From positions 1 to 43,946 of the forward strand of contig JAJPXZ010000127.1 in the NCBI GenBank assembly GCA_021205245.1: a DNA stretch of 43,946 nucleotides, in the 5' to 3' direction. This document shows positions 1 to 7,304 of this stretch, piece by piece; position 1 is the first letter of the stretch; every line of letters starts with the position of its first letter. The DNA comes from Planctomycetaceae bacterium. GTDB lineage: Bacteria; Planctomycetota; SZUA-567. The notes under the pieces are model-generated. The model did no database searches and had not been told where the DNA came from. It saw nothing but the letters and a program-made list of their open reading frames with translations. Position numbers and translations under genes: made by a program.

Positions 1-1
1 G

Positions 2-508
2 CTCGGGGGCGAGGTGATGAACGTCCTTGCCTCCGAACTCGGCGGCAATGTCCGCCGTATCGAAGGAGTCGTCAGCCGTCTCTCCGCCTTGATTGGCGTG
101 GGCGGCATGGAGCCGACTCTGGGCTGTGTCCGCATGGCCCTGGACGTCGGCCCGCTCAGCGTTGGCCGCACCGCCTTGGTCTGGGGCGATATTGTCTCTG
201 TCGTCTCCGAGGAGTACGGGGTCGCGGCTGAGGCTCTTCTTGGCCGTGGCAGGGCCGGGGTGCTCCGGCGCGCGCGCGGCGTCGGCGTGGTCTTGTGCCG
301 GAGGCTTCTTGGTATGCGCTGGGGCGAGCTTGGCCGCGTCTTCGGCGGCCGCAGCCACGCGACCATCATCTCCATGGTGCGGGGCGTCCCCAAAGGCCTT
401 TTCTCCGACGGCGTCGAGAGCCGTTCGGTCGAGCGCATCCTCTTCCGCCTTGGCGTCGGCATGAAGCCGAGCGAGCTGCTTGAGCGCCAGGGTTCGCTGT
501 TCGATTGA
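2..508 (+). CDS. dnaA: Chromosomal replication initiator DnaA, C-terminal part (5' end outside window)
   Basis: The reading frame is open from base 2, so the N-terminal and ATP-binding regions lie outside the window. What remains is the AAA+ lid (NVRRIEGVVSRL, matching the family's NVRELEGALNRL) and the domain IV helix-turn-helix that binds DnaA boxes (FGGRSHATI, matching FGGRDHTTV). DnaA opens the replication origin and also acts as a transcription factor. The domain IV signature is unusual: the conserved Asp and Thr of GRDHTT are Ser and Ala here, and the basic loop reads RAGVLRRARG instead of the usual basic-loop/PRQ pattern. It ends at TGA 506-508. One DnaA-box-like 9-mer (CGTGGATAA, one mismatch) lies at 518-526, but there is no cluster. 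A DnaA paralogue rather than the main initiator is possible. Confidence 0.85.
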   Translation, partial: LGGEVMNVLASELGGNVRRIEGVVSRLSALIGVGGMEPTLGCVRMALDVGPLSVGRTALVWGDIVSVVSEEYGVAAEALLGRGRAGVLRRARGVGVVLCRRLLGMRWGELGRVFGGRSHATIISMVRGVPKGLFSDGVESRSVERILFRLGVGMKPSELLERQGSLFD

Positions 509-563
509 TACATTCGTCGTGGATAATCCCACCCGCCAAAAAAATAATTGAAAGAAACCTGCC

Positions 564-610
564 TCCCGTCAGCAAGTAAGCGTCGAAAGCACGTTTACTT
601 TGCGACGGGA
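564..610 (+). promoter_or_regulatory. Hairpin in the leader of the outer-membrane protein gene
   Basis: The arms TCCCGTCAGCAAGTAA (564-579) and TTACTTTGCGACGGGA (595-610) pair at 13 of 16 positions around a 15-nt loop. The second arm ends 7 bases before the ATG at 618, where a ribosome binding site would sit. There is no T-tract, so it is not an obvious terminator. It could control translation or stabilise the mRNA end; this is inference. Confidence 0.5.
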
Positions 611-617
611 TCTTACA

Positions 618-1721
618 ATGTCTACTCGACTCCCCATCTGCGCGCGGCTCGGCCTGGTTTTGGCCATCGCCCTCATGACGCATTTCTCCGCGCACTCGGA
701 GGAGGGCGAATTCTACGTCAATACCTACCGCGGCCTCGGCAAGGTATCGCCCATCGACTCCCGCTCCGCCGCCATGGGCCGTGCCGGACGCGGTCTCGCC
801 GACGGCGTGGCGTCCCTGGGCGTCAACCCGGCGGCATTGGGCGCGTTCTGCGGCACAGCCGCCGATGCGTCTTTGGGCTTCGACTGGCTTGACGACGGCT
901 ACGACGACACCACCCAGACCACCTTCAAGGTCGGCGGCGCGGTCAATCTGGACCGCTGGTCCCGCCACGCCGGCCCCAACCAGGCGGTGGGCGCGCTCCT
1001 TATGACCCAGAATTATTCGGGCGCGGGCCAAACCGACATGAAGCGCGACCAGACCAGCGTGCTCATGGCCTACGGCCTCCACCTGATGGACGACCTTCTG
1101 GCCGGCGTCAGCGTCGCCCTCTACAACGGTAAAATGAAGTCGGAACCGCTCCGCGACGACGCGGGCGTGATCACCTGGCAGAACTACGACCGCAAATTCA
1201 TCGGCGGCGACTTCAAGGTGGGCGGTCTTTACCGCTTTTCCGACGACACCACGATGGGCGGCACCCTCGGCTATATGACTGGTTCCTTGAAGGAACGGGC
1301 TGCCTACAGCGGCAACGCCGGTTCAGGTTCGCTCGAGCGCTTCTCCATCGGTATCGGCGCGGCGCATCAGTACACCGACGAGACGCTCTTCCTGGGTGAT
1401 CTGTGGTACGAACGGACCAAGTCCGACGTCCCTGGCGTTCTCAACGAAAGCAACAAATCGTGGGGCTTGTCGGTGGGTGTCGAGCAGCAGGTCCTCCCCG
1501 ATTTGATGGCGCTCCGTGGCGGCCTTTATTATGAGAAAAATTCGTACAGCGGCGGCAACAACATAGCCACCTTCGTGAACGGTAATTCCTTCTCGAAGGG
1601 GCGCTGGGGCATTACCGCCGGCGTGGGCGTGAAGCTGTACTCGTTCGACCTTGGCTATTCGCTGGACGTCAACTCCGGCGGCGATGTGAAAAACATACTG
1701 GACGTGTCGACCGACTGGTAA
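618..1721 (+). CDS. Outer-membrane beta-barrel protein, FadL/PorV-like
   Basis: The product is 367 aa with a signal peptide (hydrophobic core LGLVLAIALMTHFSA, cleavage probably after AHS). The mature N-terminus carries SAAMGRAGRGLADGVASLGVNPAALG, the pattern seen in FadL- and PorV-like barrels where a G-rich stretch and an NPA motif line the plug. The rest alternates polar and hydrophobic residues with many Gly and aromatic residues, and the chain ends in Trp, as outer-membrane barrels often end in an aromatic residue. Its transported substrate cannot be told from sequence. I chose ATG 618 because it directly precedes the signal peptide; an upstream TTG at 600 would only add charged residues. 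No strong Shine-Dalgarno is visible, and a hairpin fills the leader. A strong terminator follows at 1772-1806. Confidence 0.7.
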   Translation: MSTRLPICARLGLVLAIALMTHFSAHSEEGEFYVNTYRGLGKVSPIDSRSAAMGRAGRGLADGVASLGVNPAALGAFCGTAADASLGFDWLDDGYDDTTQTTFKVGGAVNLDRWSRHAGPNQAVGALLMTQNYSGAGQTDMKRDQTSVLMAYGLHLMDDLLAGVSVALYNGKMKSEPLRDDAGVITWQNYDRKFIGGDFKVGGLYRFSDDTTMGGTLGYMTGSLKERAAYSGNAGSGSLERFSIGIGAAHQYTDETLFLGDLWYERTKSDVPGVLNESNKSWGLSVGVEQQVLPDLMALRGGLYYEKNSYSGGNNIATFVNGNSFSKGRWGITAGVGVKLYSFDLGYSLDVNSGGDVKNILDVSTDW

Positions 1722-1771
1722 TTCGACGCGGATGATACACCCCCCACCGGAAGGTGGCGTTGGGAGAGGAG

Positions 1772-1806
1772 GGAGCGGACGCCGGGAGCGTCCGCTCCAG
1801 TTTTTT
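1772..1806 (+). terminator. Intrinsic terminator after the outer-membrane protein gene
   Basis: A perfect 11-bp stem, GGAGCGGACGC/GCGTCCGCTCC, closes a 5-nt loop (CGGGA) and is followed, after AG, by six T residues at 1801-1806. Confidence 0.9.
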
Positions 1807-1819
1807 ATGGTGACGGTTC

Positions 1820-1917
1820 TTCTCACCCATGTCACTCCGGCGTGCGGACATCCACCAGCGCGGAAAGCGGGCGGTTCGGCCGGGTCCACGCCATAGACAG
1901 CGAAGGCACCGAACTCA
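1820..1917. repeat. Dispersed GC-rich intergenic repeat, copy A
   Basis: About 98 bp here align with 33478-33575. Shared blocks include CGGCGTGCGGAC, TCCACCAG, GGGCGGTTCGGCCGGG, GTCCACG and GGCACCGAACTCA. It lies between two convergent transcription units and contains no plausible gene. The spacing is kept with only one- or two-base gaps, so the two sites share ancestry. Whether it is a mobile element remnant or a conserved RNA is open. Confidence 0.7.
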
Positions 1918-1973
1918 GGAAAGAGGATTTCCGTCTCTTTTGGAGATGCGCGGTCGGGAGGCTCGCCGGCGTG

Positions 1974-2984
1974 TCAGAGAATGGTCGGTTCGGGCGGGGT
2001 AAAGGTGGCGATCATCACCCGGTTCCTGCCGGCGGATTTTGCTTCGTAGAGGGCTTCGTCGGCGATGCGCATGGCGGCGTCCATGATGTTGCCGGTCCCG
2101 GCGCATCCGGGCGGAATTTCGACAACGCCGAAGCTGGCGGTGACGGGGAGCCGCCGACCGTCCACCTTCACCGGGTTGGTGGCGATAACGGCACGGATTC
2201 GCTCGGCCGCGAGACGGCCTTGTTCAAGGTCGACGTTCGAGAAGAAGAAGATGAATTCCTCGCCGCCAAGGCGTCCCATGATGTCGTTGTTGCGCAGTTG
2301 ATGCAAACTGATGGAGGCGATGTGCCGCAGGGCGGCGTCGCCCGACGGGTGGCCATGGGTGTCGTTGAAGCCTTTGAACGAGTCCACGTCCATGACGGCA
2401 ATGCAACTCGGGTTGTCCATGATGGTGTTGCGGGCCATCTCCACCTCGGCCTGGGCGAAAAAGGAGCGGCGGTTCAGGAGATTTGTGAGCGGGTCGTGCT
2501 CGGCCAGGTACTTGAAGTTTTCCTCGCTCTTCTGGAGCGCCGACAGGGCGGCGCCGCGTTTTTCCACCTCCTGCTGGAGCTCGTGGGTAATGCGGAGAAG
2601 TTCCTCTTCCTTGTGTCGCAGCGCGGTGAGGGCGTCGTCTAGCTGTTTGACCATGCTGTTGAAGGCAACGGAGAACTCGCCCATAAAGTCGACGCGCTGC
2701 GCCAATTTGCCGCCCTCGACCCGTTCCATCTGCCAGATCAGGTGGCGCATATTGGCCTGCAAGGCCTTGACCATGCCTGCCATGACGCCGCGCAGCTTTA
2801 CTTCGGCCGAGAAATCGCCCCGGGCATAGCCGCCGAGTTGACGACGCAGTTCCACCAGGTACTGGTGGATTTCGGGCATATCCGGGAGCGCTGCCAGCTC
2901 GGGCGACAATTCAGGCGCCTTGCCGCTGAGGAGCAGCTTCTTTATATGGGCGATGACCGCCTGTTCGGCGGATATCTCATCCAT
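1974..2984 (-). CDS. Diguanylate cyclase (GGDEF protein)
   Basis: The product is 336 aa and makes cyclic di-GMP from two GTP. The C-terminal half is a GGDEF domain beginning at HDPLTNLLNRR. The active-site GGEEF is at about residues 240-244, and an intact RxxD inhibitory site (RNND, 231-234) stands five residues before it, so product inhibition is expected. The N-terminal half has no membrane segment or recognised sensor domain and runs into a HAMP/coiled-coil-like helical region (ALRHKEEELLRITHELQQEVEKR) before the catalytic domain. I chose ATG 2984 over an in-frame ATG at 3071, since that one lies inside the upstream gene and 2984 has AAAGAGA just before it. It starts 10 bases after the V4R gene stop, so the pair is probably an operon with the V4R protein supplying the signal. 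Confidence 0.88.
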   Translation of the reverse strand: MDEISAEQAVIAHIKKLLLSGKAPELSPELAALPDMPEIHQYLVELRRQLGGYARGDFSAEVKLRGVMAGMVKALQANMRHLIWQMERVEGGKLAQRVDFMGEFSVAFNSMVKQLDDALTALRHKEEELLRITHELQQEVEKRGAALSALQKSEENFKYLAEHDPLTNLLNRRSFFAQAEVEMARNTIMDNPSCIAVMDVDSFKGFNDTHGHPSGDAALRHIASISLHQLRNNDIMGRLGGEEFIFFFSNVDLEQGRLAAERIRAVIATNPVKVDGRRLPVTASFGVVEIPPGCAGTGNIMDAAMRIADEALYEAKSAGRNRVMIATFTPPEPTIL

Positions 2985-2994
2985 CGAGGTCTCT

Positions 2995-3558
2995 TTAGGC
3001 GGTGGTTCCGGTGCTTGGGTCGCTGGCATTATTTCCAACCATATCGGCTTTAAAGCGGCAGGTGCGTTCACCCATACACCAGCAGTCGATTTCCTTGACG
3101 GTGAATTTCTTTCCGGTGAAGGCCTCGAGAATTCCCTTGATCAAGCCTTCGTCGTAGACGCAGATCTGCTCCTCCGTGTCGGGGAGTCCGCTGCAGTCAA
3201 GATCCTCGTCGACGGTGAGGGTAAACGTCATGTTGTCGAGGTCCACCTCTTCAAAACGGACAATGCCGATTGACAGTTCGCGGAATTTCTCCTGGATCAG
3301 GTTGGCAAGTTCATTGATGTCCTTTGCCTCGTTGAAATGGTGTTCAAAAAAGGCTCTGCCAGCCATCTCGCCCGCGTCCCGGAAAATTGTATCCGCTTCT
3401 TCCGTGCCAAATCGCTGCTCCAGAATATCCCGCAGGGTAAACTGGAAAAGCCGGTATACCTCCAGTGACGCACCTGTACCCAAGTTGGGGCGGTACGGTA
3501 CCTCTGTTTCGGGTTGCACAAGCGACCACGAAAACTCGTATTTACGTGTTTTAGTCAT
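2995..3558 (-). CDS. V4R (4-vinyl reductase) domain sensor protein
   Basis: The product is 187 aa. The C-terminal half has the V4R signature ending CWCMGERTCRF, with Cys at about 159, 161 and 167 and further Cys at 122 and 133. V4R is a small-molecule-binding fold related to the 4-vinyl reductase of bacteriochlorophyll synthesis and to phenol-sensing regulators; here there is no effector domain in the same chain. The start at ATG 3558 is fixed by AGGAGG four bases upstream. No signal peptide or TM helix is present, so it is cytoplasmic. It precedes the diguanylate cyclase by 10 bases, suggesting it binds a ligand and controls cyclic di-GMP synthesis. The ligand cannot be deduced. Confidence 0.8.
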   Translation of the reverse strand: MTKTRKYEFSWSLVQPETEVPYRPNLGTGASLEVYRLFQFTLRDILEQRFGTEEADTIFRDAGEMAGRAFFEHHFNEAKDINELANLIQEKFRELSIGIVRFEEVDLDNMTFTLTVDEDLDCSGLPDTEEQICVYDEGLIKGILEAFTGKKFTVKEIDCWCMGERTCRFKADMVGNNASDPSTGTTA

Positions 3559-3586
3559 GATACCTCCTTGCGGGCTCTTCAACTAT

Positions 3587-3615
3587 ACTATATCCGTATT
3601 TCACCGCCAACTCAA
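3587..3615 (-). promoter_or_regulatory. Promoter for the V4R-GGDEF pair
   Basis: Read on the minus strand: TTGAGT (3615-3610), a 17-bp spacer, TATAGT (3592-3587), 28 bases before the ATG. A second overlapping TATAGT follows at 3587-3582. Confidence 0.5.
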
Positions 3616-3677
3616 CATGTTTCGCCAAGGGCAAATGCACCGGCGAATAACGATTAAATCGAGCGTACTATCGCTTG

Positions 3678-3731
3678 AAAAAAGAGCCGCCGGAACTGGT
3701 TTTAAGCCTTGGGCTTACCTGTTCCGGCGGC
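3678..3731 (-). terminator. Intrinsic terminator after feoB
   Basis: The stem GCCGCCGGAAC/GTTCCGGCGGC (3686-3696 and 3721-3731) encloses a second small stem, TAAGCC/GGCTTA. On the minus strand it is followed by CTTTTTT, so it ends the dtxR-feoA-feoB transcript. Confidence 0.88.
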
Positions 3732-3759
3732 AAAATTGCGACGTATTGGTAATAACTCT

Positions 3760-6261
3760 TTACAGACCGATTCCCAATGCGCTTCCAACCTGGTAGACGA
3801 TGAGGCAGGCGAAATAGGCAATCAAGGTAAAACCAATCATCATACCGATGGCGTAAGTCCAGCCGCCGGTTTCACGCTTGGCAACGGCGATTGTCGCGAC
3901 GCAGGGAACAGACAGCAGCGCCCACAGCATCATGCAGAACGCTTGCAGTGCATTGTAGTTCTGCTGCAGTTTGTCCCTGAGGGTGTCCGAGTCCTCGTCG
4001 GCTTCGCCCACCGAGTAAACGATACCCATCTGGGCGACAAACACCTCCTTCGCGGCGAACGATCCGATAATGGCGGTGACGATGCGCCAGTCAAACCCGA
4101 CCGGCCGGAAGATCGGCTCGAGGGTGGTGCCGATACGGCCGGAAATGGAGTAGGCCAAATCCTCGGCCGCTTCGGCGTTGTCGATTTCCTCGCCCATTTC
4201 CTGCCTGGAGGCGCGCACTTCGTCGCGGTAGACTTGTACCGCTTCCATAAGGCTGGGCGACAGATTCAGGCCGGCCAGCGACTGTTCGCGCAGGTTGAAC
4301 GCGACCCTGAAGTCGTGCGAATCCTCTTCCAATTCCTCGGTGGCTTCGGCGAACTGCTCGTCGATTTCGTCAATCTGTTCGACTGCCTCCGCGAACATGG
4401 CGAGGCCGGAAGAGCGCTCCATGAGCTGCGCCTTGTTTTCTTCGTAGGCGGCCGCGGCTTCGGCAAAGCCGGGTTCCGTTTCCCAGTATGCCGAGTGGGC
4501 GTCCGCCAGCATGTCTTCGTTTTCGGTCCATGCGACAACGTCTTCGGCATCGATGCCAAGAGTCGACCCGACGGCGGTCGCGCCCTCGATATAGCTGGTC
4601 TGGACGACTTCGCGCTGCGATTCATAGTCTTGATCGTATTCGGGCTTTTTCGGATAGGCGGTCATGGCCCAGAGCAAAATGCTGACGCCCAGGATAATGG
4701 TACCGGCCTTTTTCACATACTCGCCGGCGCGGTCCCACATCAGGTTCATGACGGCGCGGAAGGTGGGCATGCGGTAGGGCGGCAGTTCCATGACGAACGG
4801 CACCGATTCGCCTTTGAAAAGGGTGGACCGGAGGATCTTCGCGCCGACGATGGCGAAGACGATGCCGATGATGTAAATGAGCCAGAGCATCCACGCCTGC
4901 AGGTGACCGGGGAAGAAGGCGGGAATAATCAGGGCATAAATCGGCAGACGCGCGCCGCACGACATGAACGGCAGCACCAGGATGGTGGCCAGACGGTCGC
5001 GCCGGTTTTCCAAAGTACGGGTACCCATGATGGCCGGGACGGTACAGCCGAAGCCGAGGAGCATGGGGATGAAGCTCTTGCCGTGCAGCCCGATCTTGTG
5101 CATCAACCGGTCCATGATAAACGCCGCGCGGGCCATGTAGCCGGTGCCTTCCAGGAAGGCGATGGCGAGGACGAGCAGGATGATGTTCGGCAGTAAGACA
5201 AGCACGCCGCCGACGCCGCCGATGATGCCGTCGACCAGGAGGTCGCGGAGCGGGCTGTCGGCCGACTTGGGCCAAAGCCTGGCCACATAATTGCCAAGGC
5301 TGCCGAAGGCGTCCTCAATCCATCCCATTGGCGGATCGCCCAGGGTAAAGACAAGCTGGAACATCAGGTACATGAGGATGAGGAAGATCGGCAGGCCCAG
5401 CACCCGGTGCAGAACGATGGAGTCAATCGAGTCCGAGATGTCGGTTCTGGACTCGGGCGTGGTCTTTGTCGCTTCGGCGCAGAGGCCGGAGATCCAGCCG
5501 TATTTTGCCTCGGCGACACGGACTTCGGGAAGGTCGTCGTGCTCTTTCTCGAAGGTTTGGCGCAGGCTGTCGACGCGATCCAGCAGGCCCTTGTCCTTGA
5601 TGTGGCTGGCGACGTCGGGGTCGTTTTCGAACAACCGGGTGGCGAGCCACTGCGGCGGGTAGCGGTCGGCGAGTTCGCGGTCGGCTCCCGAGAGGGCGGC
5701 GTCGATGTCGGCGACCGGCTTGTCGAGTTCCTTCGGATAGCTGATCTTCTGGTACTCGGGCGCGGGTTTCCCTGCCGCCGCGGCGACGGCTGTCAGCAGG
5801 TCGTCCATGCCCTGGCTCTTGTTGCCGACGGTGGGCACGATAGGCGTCTTCAGCAGCGTCTGGAGCAGCTCGAGGTTGTACTCGATGCCCCTGATCTTCG
5901 CGACGTCGTACATGTTGAGGGCGATGACGAGCGGCAGACCAAGCTCCATGATCTGGGTGGCGAGGTAGAGATTTCGCTCGAGGTTGGATGCGTCCACCAC
6001 CTGAATGACCAGGTCGGGCTTGTCCATGACGAGGAAGTTCCGGGCAACGACTTCCTCCGGCGAGTTGGCCGAAAGCGAATAGGTGCCGGGCAGGTCGACG
6101 ATGCGGTACTTGACGCCGTTCCTCTCGACTGTTCCTTCCTTCTTTTCGACAGTGACGCCGGGGTAGTTGCCCACGTGTTGGCGCGAGCCGGTGAGGGCAT
6201 TGAAGACGGTGGTTTTGCCCGCGTTGGGGTTGCCGGCAAGGGCTACGGTAATCTCCCGCAT
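3760..6261 (-). CDS. feoB: Ferrous iron transporter FeoB
   Basis: The product is 833 aa, an inner-membrane Fe(II) transporter with an N-terminal GTPase. The G motifs are visible: GNPNAGKTT (about 10-18), DLPG, and NMYD as the G4 motif typical of FeoB. The membrane part has the two gate-like blocks, including GFGCTVPAIMGTRT and LPFMSCGARLPIY. Between the TM helix ending near residue 537 (WAMTAYP) and the conserved SGRIGTTLEPIFRPVGFDW near 707 lies an acidic, Ala/Glu-rich, probably helical segment of about 160 residues, clearly longer than the short linker of E. coli FeoB. The ATG at 6261 has GGAGAAGC upstream. It lies 163 bases after feoA with no terminator between, so it belongs to the dtxR-feoA-feoB operon. 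Confidence 0.96.
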   Translation of the reverse strand: MREITVALAGNPNAGKTTVFNALTGSRQHVGNYPGVTVEKKEGTVERNGVKYRIVDLPGTYSLSANSPEEVVARNFLVMDKPDLVIQVVDASNLERNLYLATQIMELGLPLVIALNMYDVAKIRGIEYNLELLQTLLKTPIVPTVGNKSQGMDDLLTAVAAAAGKPAPEYQKISYPKELDKPVADIDAALSGADRELADRYPPQWLATRLFENDPDVASHIKDKGLLDRVDSLRQTFEKEHDDLPEVRVAEAKYGWISGLCAEATKTTPESRTDISDSIDSIVLHRVLGLPIFLILMYLMFQLVFTLGDPPMGWIEDAFGSLGNYVARLWPKSADSPLRDLLVDGIIGGVGGVLVLLPNIILLVLAIAFLEGTGYMARAAFIMDRLMHKIGLHGKSFIPMLLGFGCTVPAIMGTRTLENRRDRLATILVLPFMSCGARLPIYALIIPAFFPGHLQAWMLWLIYIIGIVFAIVGAKILRSTLFKGESVPFVMELPPYRMPTFRAVMNLMWDRAGEYVKKAGTIILGVSILLWAMTAYPKKPEYDQDYESQREVVQTSYIEGATAVGSTLGIDAEDVVAWTENEDMLADAHSAYWETEPGFAEAAAAYEENKAQLMERSSGLAMFAEAVEQIDEIDEQFAEATEELEEDSHDFRVAFNLREQSLAGLNLSPSLMEAVQVYRDEVRASRQEMGEEIDNAEAAEDLAYSISGRIGTTLEPIFRPVGFDWRIVTAIIGSFAAKEVFVAQMGIVYSVGEADEDSDTLRDKLQQNYNALQAFCMMLWALLSVPCVATIAVAKRETGGWTYAIGMMIGFTLIAYFACLIVYQVGSALGIGL

Positions 6262-6424
6262 TGGTGCTTCTCCAGTGATTTTGTAGGATCGGTAAATGTT
6301 TGTCTGGCCAAAAGTGTTTTAGGAGCCAAATCTTCGTGGAAAAAAAAGGGCGAACTGTATCAGGTGGCTGGTTGGGCGTTTTCATGCCGTACCGGATTCC
6401 CGATACTCCCTGTGAACCGTGGTT

Positions 6425-6661
6425 CTACAGCTTTTCCACCATTACTCGCGACGCTTCCTCTTTCCGCAGCGACAGACGGTAGCCCCGTACCTTGATGTCG
6501 AGGGGATCGCCAAGGGGCGCCACGCGTTCCACCTCCACCACGGTGCCACGGGTCAGACCCATTTCGGTAATCCGTTTCTTGATATCCCGTTCACCGTCTA
6601 CGCTGATAACCTTGGCTTTTTCGCCTGGTTTGACGGTGTCGAGAGTAACGTTCTCACTCAT
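6425..6661 (-). CDS. feoA: FeoA, SH3-like accessory protein of ferrous iron uptake
   Basis: The product is 78 aa, the usual size for FeoA. The sequence fits the SH3-like fold: KPGEKAKVISVDGERDIKKRITEMGLTRGTVVEVERVAPLGDPLDIKVRGYRLSLRKEEA, with the family's MGL.(R/P)G and GDP..(I/V).(V/L)RGY positions kept. FeoA binds FeoB and is needed for iron uptake. Its ATG overlaps the TGA of the dtxR-type gene by four bases (ATGA at 6661-6658), so translation of regulator and transporter is coupled. No feoC is present. Confidence 0.93.
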   Translation of the reverse strand: MSENVTLDTVKPGEKAKVISVDGERDIKKRITEMGLTRGTVVEVERVAPLGDPLDIKVRGYRLSLRKEEASRVMVEKL

Positions 6662-7068
6662 TCGGCTTTCTCCTGTTTTCGGTAATCACGCATCTTCTCC
6701 GCAAAAATGGCGAGTTTTTCCACTATTTCGCGCGGCATCGAGTGTTCCATGCCGCATGCCGCCTTTTCCGATGTCTCGGGGTCGACCCCCAAAACGTCTG
6801 TGAAAAAACCGCGTAATGTCTCATGTCGCCTCACCACGTCGGCGGCGATCTTCAAGCCCGCCGAAGTCAAACTGACCGCTTCGTAGGGTGAATAATGAAT
6901 CAGTTCCATTTGCTTTAACGCCCGAAGGGCAGATGTAACAGTGGACTTGTGAACGTTCAGGGCGTCGGCGATGTCGCGCGAGCGCGCCCCGCGTTCGTCG
7001 CGGCTGAGATTAAAGATCGCCTCGAGATAATCCTCAAGAACCGGGGTTACCTTGACAGTTTCATGCAT
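6658..7068 (-). CDS. DtxR/MntR-family iron-dependent repressor
   Basis: The product is 136 aa: an N-terminal winged helix (YLEAIFNL...RDIADALNVHKSTVTSALRALKQMELI) and a metal-binding dimerisation domain. Likely metal ligands are His82, Glu83, Cys105, Glu108 and His109; the ACGMEHSM stretch parallels the Cys-x2-Glu-His of DtxR. It lacks the C-terminal SH3-like domain of full DtxR/IdeR, as MntR-type members do. ATG 7068 was chosen because GAGGAA lies six bases before it; a longer frame to 7131 would add a basic, non-conserved extension. As first gene of the feo operon it probably represses it when iron (or manganese) is plentiful. Inverted repeats in the upstream spacer are candidate operators. 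Confidence 0.9.
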   Translation of the reverse strand: MHETVKVTPVLEDYLEAIFNLSRDERGARSRDIADALNVHKSTVTSALRALKQMELIHYSPYEAVSLTSAGLKIAADVVRRHETLRGFFTDVLGVDPETSEKAACGMEHSMPREIVEKLAIFAEKMRDYRKQEKAE

Positions 7069-7132
7069 ACGCTTCCTCAATGGCCGACGCTGGAGTCGTG
7101 ACCGGGGTGTCGCGTTTTTTACTTCGAACAAA

Positions 7133-7174
7133 GTTTTGCTATCAAAACAGTATTCTCTTCTTGTAAAAATACAA
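7133..7174 (-). promoter_or_regulatory. Candidate promoter and operator of dtxR-feoAB
   Basis: On the minus strand TTGTAT (7174-7169) and TACTGT (7152-7147) are 16 bp apart. The inverted repeat GTTTTG-N4-CAAAAC (7133-7148) overlaps the downstream edge of the -10, where an autorepressor would act. The -10 match is weak; the operator role is inferred. Confidence 0.35.
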
Positions 7175-7176
7175 CC

Positions 7177-7202
7177 ATTTTTTATGGCCAGCCATTAAAA
7201 AT
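7177..7202. promoter_or_regulatory. 26-bp palindrome in the dtxR/RsiV-like divergent spacer
   Basis: The arms ATTTTTTATGGC (7177-7188) and GCCATTAAAAAT (7191-7202) match at 11 of 12 positions around CA. A further inverted repeat, CCGAT-N6-ATCGG, lies at 7212-7227. Both sit between divergent genes, so they could be operators for either direction. The AT flanks would also allow a weak bidirectional terminator. Confidence 0.45.
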
Positions 7203-7304
7203 CTCGAAAGACCGATAAAATAATCGGCAAATACGGGATACCAGCCAACCGGCGACGGTACGGCCGGATTGAATGGTGAAATAGAAGCCAACCGAGGAGA
7301 TGGT

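Noticed and set aside
518-526. DnaA box and possible replication origin after dnaA
   Set aside because: Only one 9-mer with one mismatch is seen, with no cluster or AT-rich unwinding region, so an origin cannot be claimed.
3709-5196. Long open frame (495 codons) on the plus strand opposite feoB
   Set aside because: It lies wholly antisense to the conserved FeoB frame, has no ribosome site, and its protein is rich in His, Gly and Asp as expected for a shadow frame in G+C-rich DNA.
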